Positions 8,137 through 16,274 of a DNA stretch of 63,338 nt are shown here, piece after piece; the first letter of the stretch is position 1, and every line of letters starts with the position of its first letter. The position numbers and the translations under genes were made by a program. The notes under the pieces are model-generated. The model was not told the DNA's origin. It worked only from the letters and a program-made list of their open reading frames with translations, and ran no database searches. Source of the stretch: JANYGM01 sp043764015. GTDB lineage: Bacteria; Bacteroidota; Bacteroidia; Cytophagales; Thermonemataceae. The stretch is taken from NCBI GenBank assembly GCA_043764015.1, contig JAYUKY010000030.1, forward strand, positions 1 to 63,338, in the 5' to 3' direction.

Positions 8137-11100
8137 ATGTTTTATTTCTGGAAAAACTGGCACAAAGATTATAGAAATCTCCTTTCTGTTTTCTTTGGGT
8201 TTTTTATTATACTCGTTGTTGCTTTTATCTTTGTAGAATGGCAGGGAGATAGTTTTGCTATCAAATGGGAGCTACAAACCGTTTATGATAGTCAGCCAAA
8301 TACCATTAGCACCTTTCAAAAAGGCATTTTCCCGCTTACATTGGAAGTTGATAATTATTTTATCCAAAATAAATACATTGGTGCAGACCTCAAACTAAAT
8401 CCTGTTTTTGCGGATATTTATGCTGTTGTTTTGCTTGTGTTTTTGTCCATCTTTTTGGCAATTATTCCACAAATGAAAAAATGGGTTTTCTATGGTTTTT
8501 TTGCGCTTTTTACTGTTTTTTTGGTGAGTTTGAGGCTAGATATTTTGGTGCTTTTTGGCAACGAAACAATACTTTATACGGCTGCAATAGTAATTTTGTA
8601 CCTAGTTTTGTCTTATTATTTCTTTGCTATCAACAAAAATATTTCCTTCATAAAAAGGTTATTAGCCTTCTTTTTGATGAATATTCTAACAAGTTTTTTC
8701 ATTTATCAAGGCACAAATTTACAGCAACCTGTGATGTTTCTTGTAAATTATGCGCTTGCAGTTCCTATAATGCTTTCCGTGGCGTTTATTGTGCTTGTTT
8801 GTACCGAAATACCACATTTTGTACTTTTTTTACTGAATAATGCCATAGAAAAAAAGACCAATTTAAGGCATTTTTCCCTTCTCACTATCATTTACCTGAT
8901 AAATTTGGTGCTTTTATACCTCAAAAACGCCAAAATTTGGGAATTAGATATTATTTATTTTGAAGATTTTTATATCCTTGTTATTTCTGCAGTTTTGGGG
9001 CTTTGGGGCATCAGTAAGAATCCTACTTTTGAAAAAATATTGCCTTTTAATCCTGCTGGTGCAGTTTTATATGTTGTTTTGGGCGGACTTACTTTTGCTA
9101 CTTTGAGCTATATTGCTGCAAGTGCAAGCAGTTCTTTGATAGAATTTTTTAAAGATATTATTGTTTATACACACTTGGCGTTTGGGTTGGTGTTTTTGGT
9201 AGGGACAATGCTCAATTACCGTACACGCCAGCCACCAGATAAGTCTGTGTATGAAGACTTTTATGAAGATGAAGATACAAAGTATTTGCCTAACTATATT
9301 GCTCGTGGTATTTCGTTTTTGATTGTCACGGCAATGCTTATGAAAGTTAGTTCTTTCCCTGTAAAACAAGGTTTTTCTGGTTATTTGAATGGTATTGCAG
9401 ATGGTTATTCTATGAATAATCAGCTTGTTTTGGCGGATATTTTTTATCAAAAAGCACTAGAACAAGATTATTACAGCCCTCGCACACAATACACATTAGC
9501 CACTTTGGCAAAATCAAAAAATGAATATAGCAGAGAAATTGCACGTTTGGAAGATGCTAGTTTTCGCAAAAATATTCCACAAACATATACTCGGATTAGT
9601 GAAAATTTTGAAAATCTGCAAGCTGATGGCATTATTCAGGCAATACAAACGCTCAAAGAAGGCGTAAGCGCAAGCCCAAAAAGTAAAGAATTAGCTAATA
9701 ATTTGGCTCTTTTGTATGGGAAATTGGGCATTTCTGATTCTGTTATTTTTTATTTGGAGAAAGCAAAGAAAAATGGCGTTCCAAAAGACGAAATTAGCAC
9801 TAATTTTTTGAGTTTTTTGGTCAAAAATCAACAAAATCAAAACTTTGATAATGTTATCAAAAACTTTGAAAAAACGGATAATTTAACTGTCCTTACTAAT
9901 CAGGTTGCAGTAAGAAATATTTATCAAAAACCGCTTCCAAACACGCTACGTAAGGATTTATTACCATTTTTGGAGAAAAAAGATATTAAAAATATTGGTC
10001 TGCTCACTACGCCCACTTGGGCATATTTGAGTAATTATACCTTTAATCAAATTTATTCTGATGATTCAACGTCTATTGATGCCATCAGTTTTTATCAAAA
10101 AAGCGAGAAAAACAGGTACGAATTAGGGGAAAATTTGGTGTTTGCAAAGGCTTGCTGGTATTATTATCACGGAGATTTATCTCGTGGCATTGACTTGGTG
10201 GAAGGCATCAAAAGCCGTTCTCCAATGTTTTATAACTATGTTTTAGGTTTGTGGTTTTTTGAAAACAACCAAAATGAAAAAGCAATTAACTACTTTAAAG
10301 AAGCTAATTTTAATCAACCTGCACCTAATATAAACGCTTGTTATGCGCTTAGTTTGGCTTTTGCAGAACAAAATGACTTTTTTAGGGCAGATAGTACCGC
10401 AAAATTTGTGGCAACGCACCCAAAAACGCCTGAATATCTACGCAAACAAGCTAATAAAATGCACAATATTTTTACTAAAAATGTTGCCACAGCCACCACA
10501 GACGAAGAAAAACTAATGCTAATTCATTACAAACAATTCAAAACGGAAGAAGAATTAAATAAGTTAGTAGCAACAATTTCTGATAAATCTTTGCAGGTTT
10601 GGGCGCAGGCCTATCAAATGAAATATTTTGTAAATAAAGATGTTTTACAAGCTGAAAAAATCTATCAAAACATAGATAAAACAATTAAAATAGCAGCTTC
10701 CATTCTGTCAGAAATGAATGTAGTTTATTTAAAAATGCTTTTGGCTAAAAAAGATTATAACAGTATTCTTTCAAATGTTGATAAAATGATTTTCACTAAG
10801 CCGCAAGAAAGCTATCGTGCTTATTATAAAGCAGTTGCGTTAGATTTTTCTGATAATAAAGATTTACAAAATATTGCAAATCTCTACAAAAAAGCTACTT
10901 TTAGTCTACTTTTTGAAGAAGATTTGGCAGTTTTTGCAGGGAATTTCTTTCAACAAAAAATGAAAAAAACTGATGTTGCTTATACAATTTTATTGAGTGC
11001 TTTGCGTTTTAATGAAAAATCAGTTAAAATAATACAGGCTTATGCTTTACAATGTATTGAATATAAACTTATTACCTTTGGAGATGCCGCCGCAAACGAC

Positions 11101-11193
11101 CTCCAAGACCTAATGAAACCAGCTGATTTAGATATATTTATCAAAAAATATCAACTAAAAAAAGATTCTTTACAGAGAGTGTTTAGTCTTTAG
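8137..11193 (+). CDS. Large membrane protein with C-terminal TPR region
   Basis: I do not recognise a named family. The 1018-residue product has one membrane segment near residues 16-36, then roughly ten more between about 95 and 430, and a soluble region from about 430 to the end made of TPR-like helical pairs (for example NNQLVLADIFYQKALEQDYY and ENNQNEKAINYFKEANF). The arrangement suggests an inner-membrane scaffold with a protein-binding tail. No catalytic motif is visible. It sits between terC and a MacB-like ATPase, each boundary filled by a heptamer-repeat hairpin, so joint transcription is possible but unproven. Confidence 0.85.
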   Translation: MFYFWKNWHKDYRNLLSVFFGFFIILVVAFIFVEWQGDSFAIKWELQTVYDSQPNTISTFQKGIFPLTLEVDNYFIQNKYIGADLKLNPVFADIYAVVLLVFLSIFLAIIPQMKKWVFYGFFALFTVFLVSLRLDILVLFGNETILYTAAIVILYLVLSYYFFAINKNISFIKRLLAFFLMNILTSFFIYQGTNLQQPVMFLVNYALAVPIMLSVAFIVLVCTEIPHFVLFLLNNAIEKKTNLRHFSLLTIIYLINLVLLYLKNAKIWELDIIYFEDFYILVISAVLGLWGISKNPTFEKILPFNPAGAVLYVVLGGLTFATLSYIAASASSSLIEFFKDIIVYTHLAFGLVFLVGTMLNYRTRQPPDKSVYEDFYEDEDTKYLPNYIARGISFLIVTAMLMKVSSFPVKQGFSGYLNGIADGYSMNNQLVLADIFYQKALEQDYYSPRTQYTLATLAKSKNEYSREIARLEDASFRKNIPQTYTRISENFENLQADGIIQAIQTLKEGVSASPKSKELANNLALLYGKLGISDSVIFYLEKAKKNGVPKDEISTNFLSFLVKNQQNQNFDNVIKNFEKTDNLTVLTNQVAVRNIYQKPLPNTLRKDLLPFLEKKDIKNIGLLTTPTWAYLSNYTFNQIYSDDSTSIDAISFYQKSEKNRYELGENLVFAKACWYYYHGDLSRGIDLVEGIKSRSPMFYNYVLGLWFFENNQNEKAINYFKEANFNQPAPNINACYALSLAFAEQNDFFRADSTAKFVATHPKTPEYLRKQANKMHNIFTKNVATATTDEEKLMLIHYKQFKTEEELNKLVATISDKSLQVWAQAYQMKYFVNKDVLQAEKIYQNIDKTIKIAASILSEMNVVYLKMLLAKKDYNSILSNVDKMIFTKPQESYRAYYKAVALDFSDNKDLQNIANLYKKATFSLLFEEDLAVFAGNFFQQKMKKTDVAYTILLSALRFNEKSVKIIQAYALQCIEYKLITFGDAAANDLQDLMKPADLDIFIKKYQLKKDSLQRVFSL

Positions 11194-11194
11194 T

Positions 11195-11283
11195 GTTGAG
11201 TGTGTAGTGAAATACATTATTATGACAAAAAATACTGCGCACTACTTCACCACACACTACTTTACTACACACTACACACTAAA
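11195..11283 (+). repeat. Repeat with both arms before the MacB-like ATPase
   Basis: Left arm AGTGTTGAGTGTGTAGTG, turn at AAATACATT, right arm of CACACTACTTTACTACACAC type, then an A tract and ATG 11287. Units are 7-9 bases. The hairpin fills the whole intergenic space. Confidence 0.85.
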
Positions 11284-11286
11284 AAA

Positions 11287-12018
11287 ATGGCAGAGCAAAT
11301 CATAATGAAAACGGAAAATATCAACCGCACCTACATAATGGGTAGCGAGGTGATAGAAGCACTTAAAAGCGTGAGTATCAGCATCAATAAAGGAGAATAT
11401 GTGGCTTTTATGGGTCCGTCTGGGTCTGGAAAATCAACACTTATGAATATTGTTGGTTGTTTGGATACACCAACTTCTGGTACGTATGTGCTTAATGGTC
11501 ATAATGTTAGTGATTTGGAAGAAAATGCACTAGCAGAAATCAGGAACAAAGAAATTGGTTTTGTTTTCCAAACTTTTAACTTGCTTCCACGTTCTACTTC
11601 TTTGGATAATGTGGCTTTACCGCTTGTTTATGCAGGTTTTGGCAAATCAAAACGTGATGAAATGGCAATGGAAGCCTTGCGTAGTGTTGGTTTGGATAAT
11701 AGAGCAAACCACAAACCTAATGAACTTTCAGGTGGGCAACGCCAGCGTGTGGCTATTGCACGTGCTTTGGTGAACAATCCTAGTATTATTTTAGCTGATG
11801 AACCAACAGGAAATTTGGACACCAAAACTTCTTATGAAATTATGGATTTGTTTGATAAATTACACAAAAAGGGCAATACTATCATTATGGTTACTCACGA
11901 GGAAGACATAGCCAAGCACGCTCACCGCATTGTGCGTCTACGTGATGGGCTTGTAGAGTCAGACACTATCAACGAAAACCCTACCAAAGTGATTATTGAG
12001 CCTATTTTAGCGGAATAA
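11287..12018 (+). CDS. ABC transporter ATPase, MacB/LolD-like
   Basis: ATPase for a MacB/LolD-class transporter that acts at the inner membrane on envelope substrates (lipoproteins, peptides, drugs). Seen in 243 residues: Walker A GPSGSGKS (43-50), Q-loop in GFVFQTFNLL, signature LSGGQRQRVAIARAL, Walker B IILADEPTGNLD and the switch His in VTHEE. The N-terminal ALKSVSISI and TGNLDTKTS are typical of this subfamily. Start chosen at ATG 11287, since the upstream frame is repeat sequence. No permease gene of the FtsX/MacB type is adjacent, so the partner is unknown. Confidence 0.88.
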   Translation: MAEQIIMKTENINRTYIMGSEVIEALKSVSISINKGEYVAFMGPSGSGKSTLMNIVGCLDTPTSGTYVLNGHNVSDLEENALAEIRNKEIGFVFQTFNLLPRSTSLDNVALPLVYAGFGKSKRDEMAMEALRSVGLDNRANHKPNELSGGQRQRVAIARALVNNPSIILADEPTGNLDTKTSYEIMDLFDKLHKKGNTIIMVTHEEDIAKHAHRIVRLRDGLVESDTINENPTKVIIEPILAE

Positions 12019-12024
12019 ATTGTT

Positions 12025-12092
12025 GCCACAAATACACGAATAGTTTTTTATTTGTGTATTCGTGGCATCTCTGTTTTGTCATAAATACACGA
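12025..12092. repeat. Imperfect palindrome of the GTGGCA family
   Basis: TGCCACAAATACACGAAT pairs with TTTGTGTATTCGTGGCA across a short loop, and a third half-unit (AAATACACGAATA) follows. Related halves occur at 13,356-13,376 and 22,769-22,799. Confidence 0.65.
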
Positions 12093-12118
12093 ATATTTGT
12101 AAAATTGATTATTTTTCT

Positions 12119-12126
12119 TACTTTTG
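12119..12126 (+). promoter_or_regulatory. -7 box TACTTTTG for pcm
   Basis: A match to TAnnTTTG. It overlaps the first codons of the longest open frame, which argues for the ATG at 12163 as the real start of pcm. Confidence 0.6.
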
Positions 12127-12162
12127 TTGAAAGTAGGCACTCAAAATATTTCACCAGATTTT

Positions 12163-12888
12163 ATGATTATTACCAATACAAAAACTTATAAAGATACCTA
12201 CAAACACAAAGGACTGCGTATTCAGCTAGTTTCACAGTTGAAAAACAGAGGCATTATAGACGAAAAAGTGCTTAATGCTATTAGTTTTATTCCTCGTCAT
12301 TGGTTTTTGGATAATGCCTTCACAGAACACGCCTACCAAGATAAAGCCTTTGATATTGGGCAAGAACAAACTATTTCACAGCCTTATATGGTTGCCCTGC
12401 AAACGCAATTACTCAAAGCAAAACCTACTCAAAAAATACTAGAAATAGGTACTGGCTCTGCGTATCAGGCAGCAGTGCTTGCTTATATGGGTGCTGAAGT
12501 CTATTCTGTTGAAATTGACCCAGTTTTGCACGAAAGCGCAAAAAATATGCTTAAAGTTTTAGATGATAAATTGCATCAAGGAGTTTCTTTTTTTCAGAAA
12601 AATATAAAATTGTTTTTGGCTGATGGCACGCAAGGATTGCCAGATTTTGCGCCTTTTGATGGCATTTTGGTAACGGCTGGCGCACCAGAAATGCCAGAAC
12701 CTTATTTGATGCAAGTGCTTAAAGGTGGTAGTATAATTATTCCTATTGGAACGGCAAAAAAACAGAAAATCAACCGTTTTACTCGTGTGGATACAAACGA
12801 ATTCGTAAGAGAACAACTAGAAGATTGTAGTTTTGTGCCACTTTTGGGAGAAAATGGCTGGGGGAAAACTAAGCAAAAAATAGACTAG
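12163..12888 (+). CDS. pcm: Protein-L-isoaspartate O-methyltransferase
   Basis: Repairs isoaspartyl residues in aged proteins by methylating them with S-adenosylmethionine in the cytoplasm. Seen in 241 residues: the substrate-loop motif GQEQTISQPYMVA, the SAM motif I EIGTGSAYQAAVLA, motif post I VYSVEID, and DGILVTAGAPEMPE. Typical PCMTs have GSGY at motif I; here it is GSAY, a mild change. The longer frame from 12124 would start within the promoter box, so ATG 12163 is preferred. It stands alone. Confidence 0.92.
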   Translation: MIITNTKTYKDTYKHKGLRIQLVSQLKNRGIIDEKVLNAISFIPRHWFLDNAFTEHAYQDKAFDIGQEQTISQPYMVALQTQLLKAKPTQKILEIGTGSAYQAAVLAYMGAEVYSVEIDPVLHESAKNMLKVLDDKLHQGVSFFQKNIKLFLADGTQGLPDFAPFDGILVTAGAPEMPEPYLMQVLKGGSIIIPIGTAKKQKINRFTRVDTNEFVREQLEDCSFVPLLGENGWGKTKQKID

Positions 12889-12989
12889 GATTTTTAGGAT
12901 TACTAGCAGTTGCTAGAGATTTTAGGATAATACAAAATACATTTTTCTTGTTTTTTGTGTAACATCAGTAAAATAATTACAACTCTTAA

Positions 12990-13313
12990 ATGATAAAATA
13001 TACAGATGCGCTTCAAATAGCAAGAAATTATATTGCTAGTATGAATATAGAAGGAGTAACACTAGTTATCATTGAGCAAGAAGTAAAAGAATATTATTTT
13101 GGGTGGGTATTTTTCTATCAGTCAAAAGAATATTTAGACACAAAAAATGTGAGTTATATGATTGGTGGCAATGCACCAATCATAGTGAATAAATACTCAG
13201 GAGCAATCACTGTAACTGGCACAGCATACCCAATAGAAACTTATATAGAAGAATATAAACCTAATATTTGGTCAAAATTCAAAAGAATGTTAAGTAAATT
13301 CATTTCAAAATAA
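12990..13313 (+). CDS. YrhB / Imm35-domain protein
   Basis: A 107-residue protein that matches the YrhB-type immunity protein 35 fold: WVFFYQSKEYLDT, GGNAPIIVNKYSGAI and a terminal GTAYPIETYIEEY align well with E. coli YrhB from memory. Imm35 proteins are often immunity partners of polymorphic toxins, though YrhB itself has been linked to chaperone-like activity. No toxin gene is adjacent: the neighbours are pcm and a DUF92 membrane protein. It is followed by a strong terminator, so it is monocistronic. Whether it protects against a toxin here is unknown. Confidence 0.75.
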   Translation: MIKYTDALQIARNYIASMNIEGVTLVIIEQEVKEYYFGWVFFYQSKEYLDTKNVSYMIGGNAPIIVNKYSGAITVTGTAYPIETYIEEYKPNIWSKFKRMLSKFISK

Positions 13314-13315
13314 CT

Positions 13316-13357
13316 AAAAAGGTTTTTCAAAGCAAGCATTTTGAAAAACCTTTTTTA
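13316..13357 (+). terminator. Rho-independent terminator
   Basis: AAGGTTTTTCAAA, a short loop, TTTGAAAAACCTT and a T run, just after the Imm35 gene stop. Confidence 0.85.
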
Positions 13358-13401
13358 TTCGTGCATTTGTGGCAAAACCTTTTCAAATTTCATAATTCCT
13401 T

Positions 13402-14199
13402 ATGGTATACTTACTTCAACCTACTTTTTTTATTCCAGATAATTTTATTGAGGGATTTGTATGCGTCATTTTGCTGACTATTGGGAGCATTTTGACCAAA
13501 AAAATTGATGTTTTGGGCGCAATAGTGGGCGGTTTGCTAACTTTGTTGACGTTTTTAGGCTTTAATTTTGCAGGAATTGGGCTGATTTTTATTTTCTTTG
13601 TGCTTGGTTCTTTGGTTTCTTATTACAAAAAAACGGAAAAGCAAAAACTAGGTCTGGAGCAAGAGAACAAAGGAAAACGCTCTTATGTACACGCCCTTTC
13701 TAATGCAGGTGTGGCAGGTTTTTTGGGTTTATGTGCGTGGATTTTACCAGAATTTGCGTTTATTTGTCAAGTCCTTATGTGTGCAAGTATGTGTTGTGCT
13801 TTAAGTGATACTTTTTCATCAGAACTTGGGAATATTTTTGGAAAAAGATACTTCAATATTCTTACTTTAAAGCCAGACAAACGTGGAAATGATGGCGCAA
13901 TTTCTTTGGAAGGAACGCTTTTTGGTGTGTTGGGCGCACTTTTAATGACTATTTACTCAATGATTGTTTTACCTAATTTTGAACCTTATTTAGCTAAAAA
14001 TGATATTTATTATATTGGTTTTGGTATCTTTTTTTCAGGTTTTGCAGGCAATTTAATGGATTCTGTTTTGGGCGCATCTCTCCAAAAAAAGGGTTTCCTT
14101 AATAATCACAGCGTTAATTTTTTTAGTACCTTGTTTGCTGCTTTTTTAGGATTTATTTGCTTTATGGTTTTTGTGTTTTGCTTTGTACCTGTTATCTAG
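13402..14199 (+). CDS. DUF92 family membrane protein (TMEM19/VTE6-like)
   Basis: A 265-residue polytopic membrane protein with about six or seven segments. The family signature is clear: HALSNAGVAGFLGL, ALSDTFSSELG, RYFNILTLKPDKRGNDGAISLEGTLFG (broken here into DKRGNDGAISLEGT) and DSVLGASLQKKGFLNN. Plant VTE6 in this family phosphorylates phytyl phosphate; the bacterial members have no proven substrate, though an isoprenoid-phosphate role is a fair guess. Its start lies after a terminator and a GTGGCA repeat half-unit. Confidence 0.85.
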   Translation: MVYLLQPTFFIPDNFIEGFVCVILLTIGSILTKKIDVLGAIVGGLLTLLTFLGFNFAGIGLIFIFFVLGSLVSYYKKTEKQKLGLEQENKGKRSYVHALSNAGVAGFLGLCAWILPEFAFICQVLMCASMCCALSDTFSSELGNIFGKRYFNILTLKPDKRGNDGAISLEGTLFGVLGALLMTIYSMIVLPNFEPYLAKNDIYYIGFGIFFSGFAGNLMDSVLGASLQKKGFLNNHSVNFFSTLFAAFLGFICFMVFVFCFVPVI

Positions 14200-14233
14200 A
14201 TAGAAAATCTAAGAAATTACATATAAATAAAAT

Positions 14234-14312
14234 ATCTCGCTGGGACTGAATACATTTTTTGCGTGATTTGTTTTCTATAAATATGCCGTCCCGCTGGGAC
14301 TGAATACAATTT
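14234..14312 (-). repeat. Two REP-like palindromic units
   Basis: Two copies in the same orientation of a unit with a GTCCC-GCT-GGGAC core followed by TGAATACA, the second preceded by TTCTATAAATATG. They match the four-unit cluster at 23,309-23,507. The left unit has a decayed left stem arm. Confidence 0.8.
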
Positions 14313-14368
14313 ATCAAAGTTGCCACCTCACTCTCGTACTTTGTACCTCCCACTTCATACCTCAAAAA

Positions 14369-15595
14369 CTAATCTTCATCTTTCATTTTCCCAAGATTTT
14401 TGGCTTCTTTTCGTGCTTTTTTGCGTTCTTTTTTCTTGCTGTTATTTTTGGCTATTTTATCCATATAAATTTTTGCGGTGCTAAAATCTTTGCGTTTTTT
14501 GGCAAAATCAGCAAGATATTGCAATGCAGACTGATAATAACCAGAGTCTAATTCTTTGATTTTTTCTGCAAAATCAACGGTTTTCTTAAAATATCTTTCT
14601 GCTTCTGCCTGATTTGTAGTAAGATTGGCATAACCCAAAAAATAACTGGCATATCTTCCGCTAATCTCTTCAAAACCAAATACTTTAGCTTCTACTTTTG
14701 CCAACAAATCAGTAGAACTACGTACACTTTCAAGCGTATTATTCTGCAAAAACTGCGCCATTGCATAATACCTATGAAAATACGGATTATTTGGGTATAA
14801 TTTATGTAGTTGGTCAGCTATTTTGTAGGAAAGTTGGGGCATTTTCTCTTCATTAGCATAAATCCGCATCAAAAAATAAAGAGCCTCTGTACGTGTATAG
14901 AAGGCATTTTTGGAAACTTCTGTGAGTTGTTCTAAGCCTAATTTTTTATCTCCTTTACTAAAAAACATTGTAATAAGCTTCAAGGAGGGATAATTTGCAG
15001 GAATCCAAACTGAATAATAGTTGTAAAGTCCTTCTCCAAAAAGGAATTCTGGACTAAGTGCCAAATCATTTTTACTTCTACGCAGGTATTTGAGGGCATT
15101 TTTGCCTGCCAAAGCGGATTTTGTCCACGCTTTGCGCTCTGCATACAAACGCCCCTTGAAGCCATACGCACCAGCTAAGAAAAAAGATGCTTCTGCATTA
15201 TTAGGGTATTTTTTGAGTGCAGCATAAGATTTTTGAATAGTGGTATCCAAATAAGCCAAAAATATTTTATCATATTCTTCATTCTGTGGATTGGGCGCAA
15301 TACGCCACCAATAACCCAGTGCAAGCTCAAAATAAGGCAAAGCGTGACCAGGATAGCGGTGGCGCATCCAAGCAAACTCTGTTTCTGCTGCCGCAAAGTT
15401 ATAGTTATACATATTATTGATAGCATCATCTATCTCGCCCTGAAGTCCTGTATCTTGCAAAAGATTAGGAAAAGAGTCTTTACCAGCTACTATTTCTTGT
15501 GCTTTGGAAATATTTGTAAGAAAAATATTGCCCAAAAATAAGAAAAGGAATAAATTAAAATAATTTTTGTTTTTTGTTTTTTGCATAATATACAA
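14369..15595 (-). CDS. Secreted TPR-repeat protein
   Basis: A 408-residue protein with a signal peptide (hydrophobic FLFLFLGNIFLTN, cleavage after SKA near residue 32), then TPR-like helical repeats throughout (for example YNFAAAETEFAWMRHRYP and QAEAERYFKKTVDFAEKI) and a lysine-rich C-terminus. It probably acts in the periplasm as a protein-binding scaffold; no specific function is known to me. Start could be ATG 15595 or ATG 15586 (fourth residue). It is the last gene of a leftward group with the 15,617 gene and the BatA-like gene, 21 bases from its neighbour. Confidence 0.85.
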   Translation of the reverse strand: MYIMQKTKNKNYFNLFLFLFLGNIFLTNISKAQEIVAGKDSFPNLLQDTGLQGEIDDAINNMYNYNFAAAETEFAWMRHRYPGHALPYFELALGYWWRIAPNPQNEEYDKIFLAYLDTTIQKSYAALKKYPNNAEASFFLAGAYGFKGRLYAERKAWTKSALAGKNALKYLRRSKNDLALSPEFLFGEGLYNYYSVWIPANYPSLKLITMFFSKGDKKLGLEQLTEVSKNAFYTRTEALYFLMRIYANEEKMPQLSYKIADQLHKLYPNNPYFHRYYAMAQFLQNNTLESVRSSTDLLAKVEAKVFGFEEISGRYASYFLGYANLTTNQAEAERYFKKTVDFAEKIKELDSGYYQSALQYLADFAKKRKDFSTAKIYMDKIAKNNSKKKERKKARKEAKNLGKMKDED

Positions 15596-15616
15596 TAAAA
15601 TATATTCAGTTGTGCA

Positions 15617-16273
15617 TCAATCATTTAGCCTAAATTCTTCTATTTTAAGTGCTAATTCTGTTAATTTTTCTTGTGCTGGAGATTTTATAATAGTTATCAA
15701 ATGTTGTAAAAGTGCTATTACTTTGCCTGATGTTGAGTTTTCATTGGGCGACCATTTATAAAACATTTTGCGTTCTCCTCCAATCATACACAATAATGTA
15801 TGTCCTGTTCCATCTAAACCAAACATATTAGATTTTTTCTTTCTTGCTTGACTGACAATTTTATCTAAAATCCTAAAAATCTCATCTCCAAAAGATTTAT
15901 CTAGTGTTGCAACAAGAGGTTTTTCTTCTAAAATAATATGTTTCAGTAGATAATTTTCTTCTAATTTTTCTACCACAAGCATATTATCTGCCTCAAAAGA
16001 AGGCGTAATAAGAAAATAAAACTGATTTTCCTTGATTTCATCAAAACCAAAATCTTTATATCTTTGATTTTTGTATTTTGTTAAAGAATGGTCATCAGTA
16101 TCTTGTATTTTTGGCTCAAAATAATTTTGGTCTTCTGTATCTAAGACATAATTATTGTATTGTTTTACCAAAATTTCTTCAAAAGATGCTATTTTTTCTG
16201 GTGTTGCAGTTTTTGACATAAAAATATAAGCATATTTTCTATATTCTTCAAAACTTTCTGGTTGTAAATTCAT
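15617..16273 (-). CDS. Hypothetical protein
   Basis: I do not recognise this 218-residue protein. It has no signal peptide or membrane segment, is rich in acidic and lysine residues and looks like a soluble cytoplasmic mixed alpha/beta protein. Its ATG lies one base after the stop of the BatA-like gene, so translation is probably coupled. Being between a BatA-type membrane protein and a periplasmic TPR protein, it may share their job. Confidence 0.75.
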   Translation of the reverse strand: MNLQPESFEEYRKYAYIFMSKTATPEKIASFEEILVKQYNNYVLDTEDQNYFEPKIQDTDDHSLTKYKNQRYKDFGFDEIKENQFYFLITPSFEADNMLVVEKLEENYLLKHIILEEKPLVATLDKSFGDEIFRILDKIVSQARKKKSNMFGLDGTGHTLLCMIGGERKMFYKWSPNENSTSGKVIALLQHLITIIKSPAQEKLTELALKIEEFRLND

Positions 16274-16274
16274 T

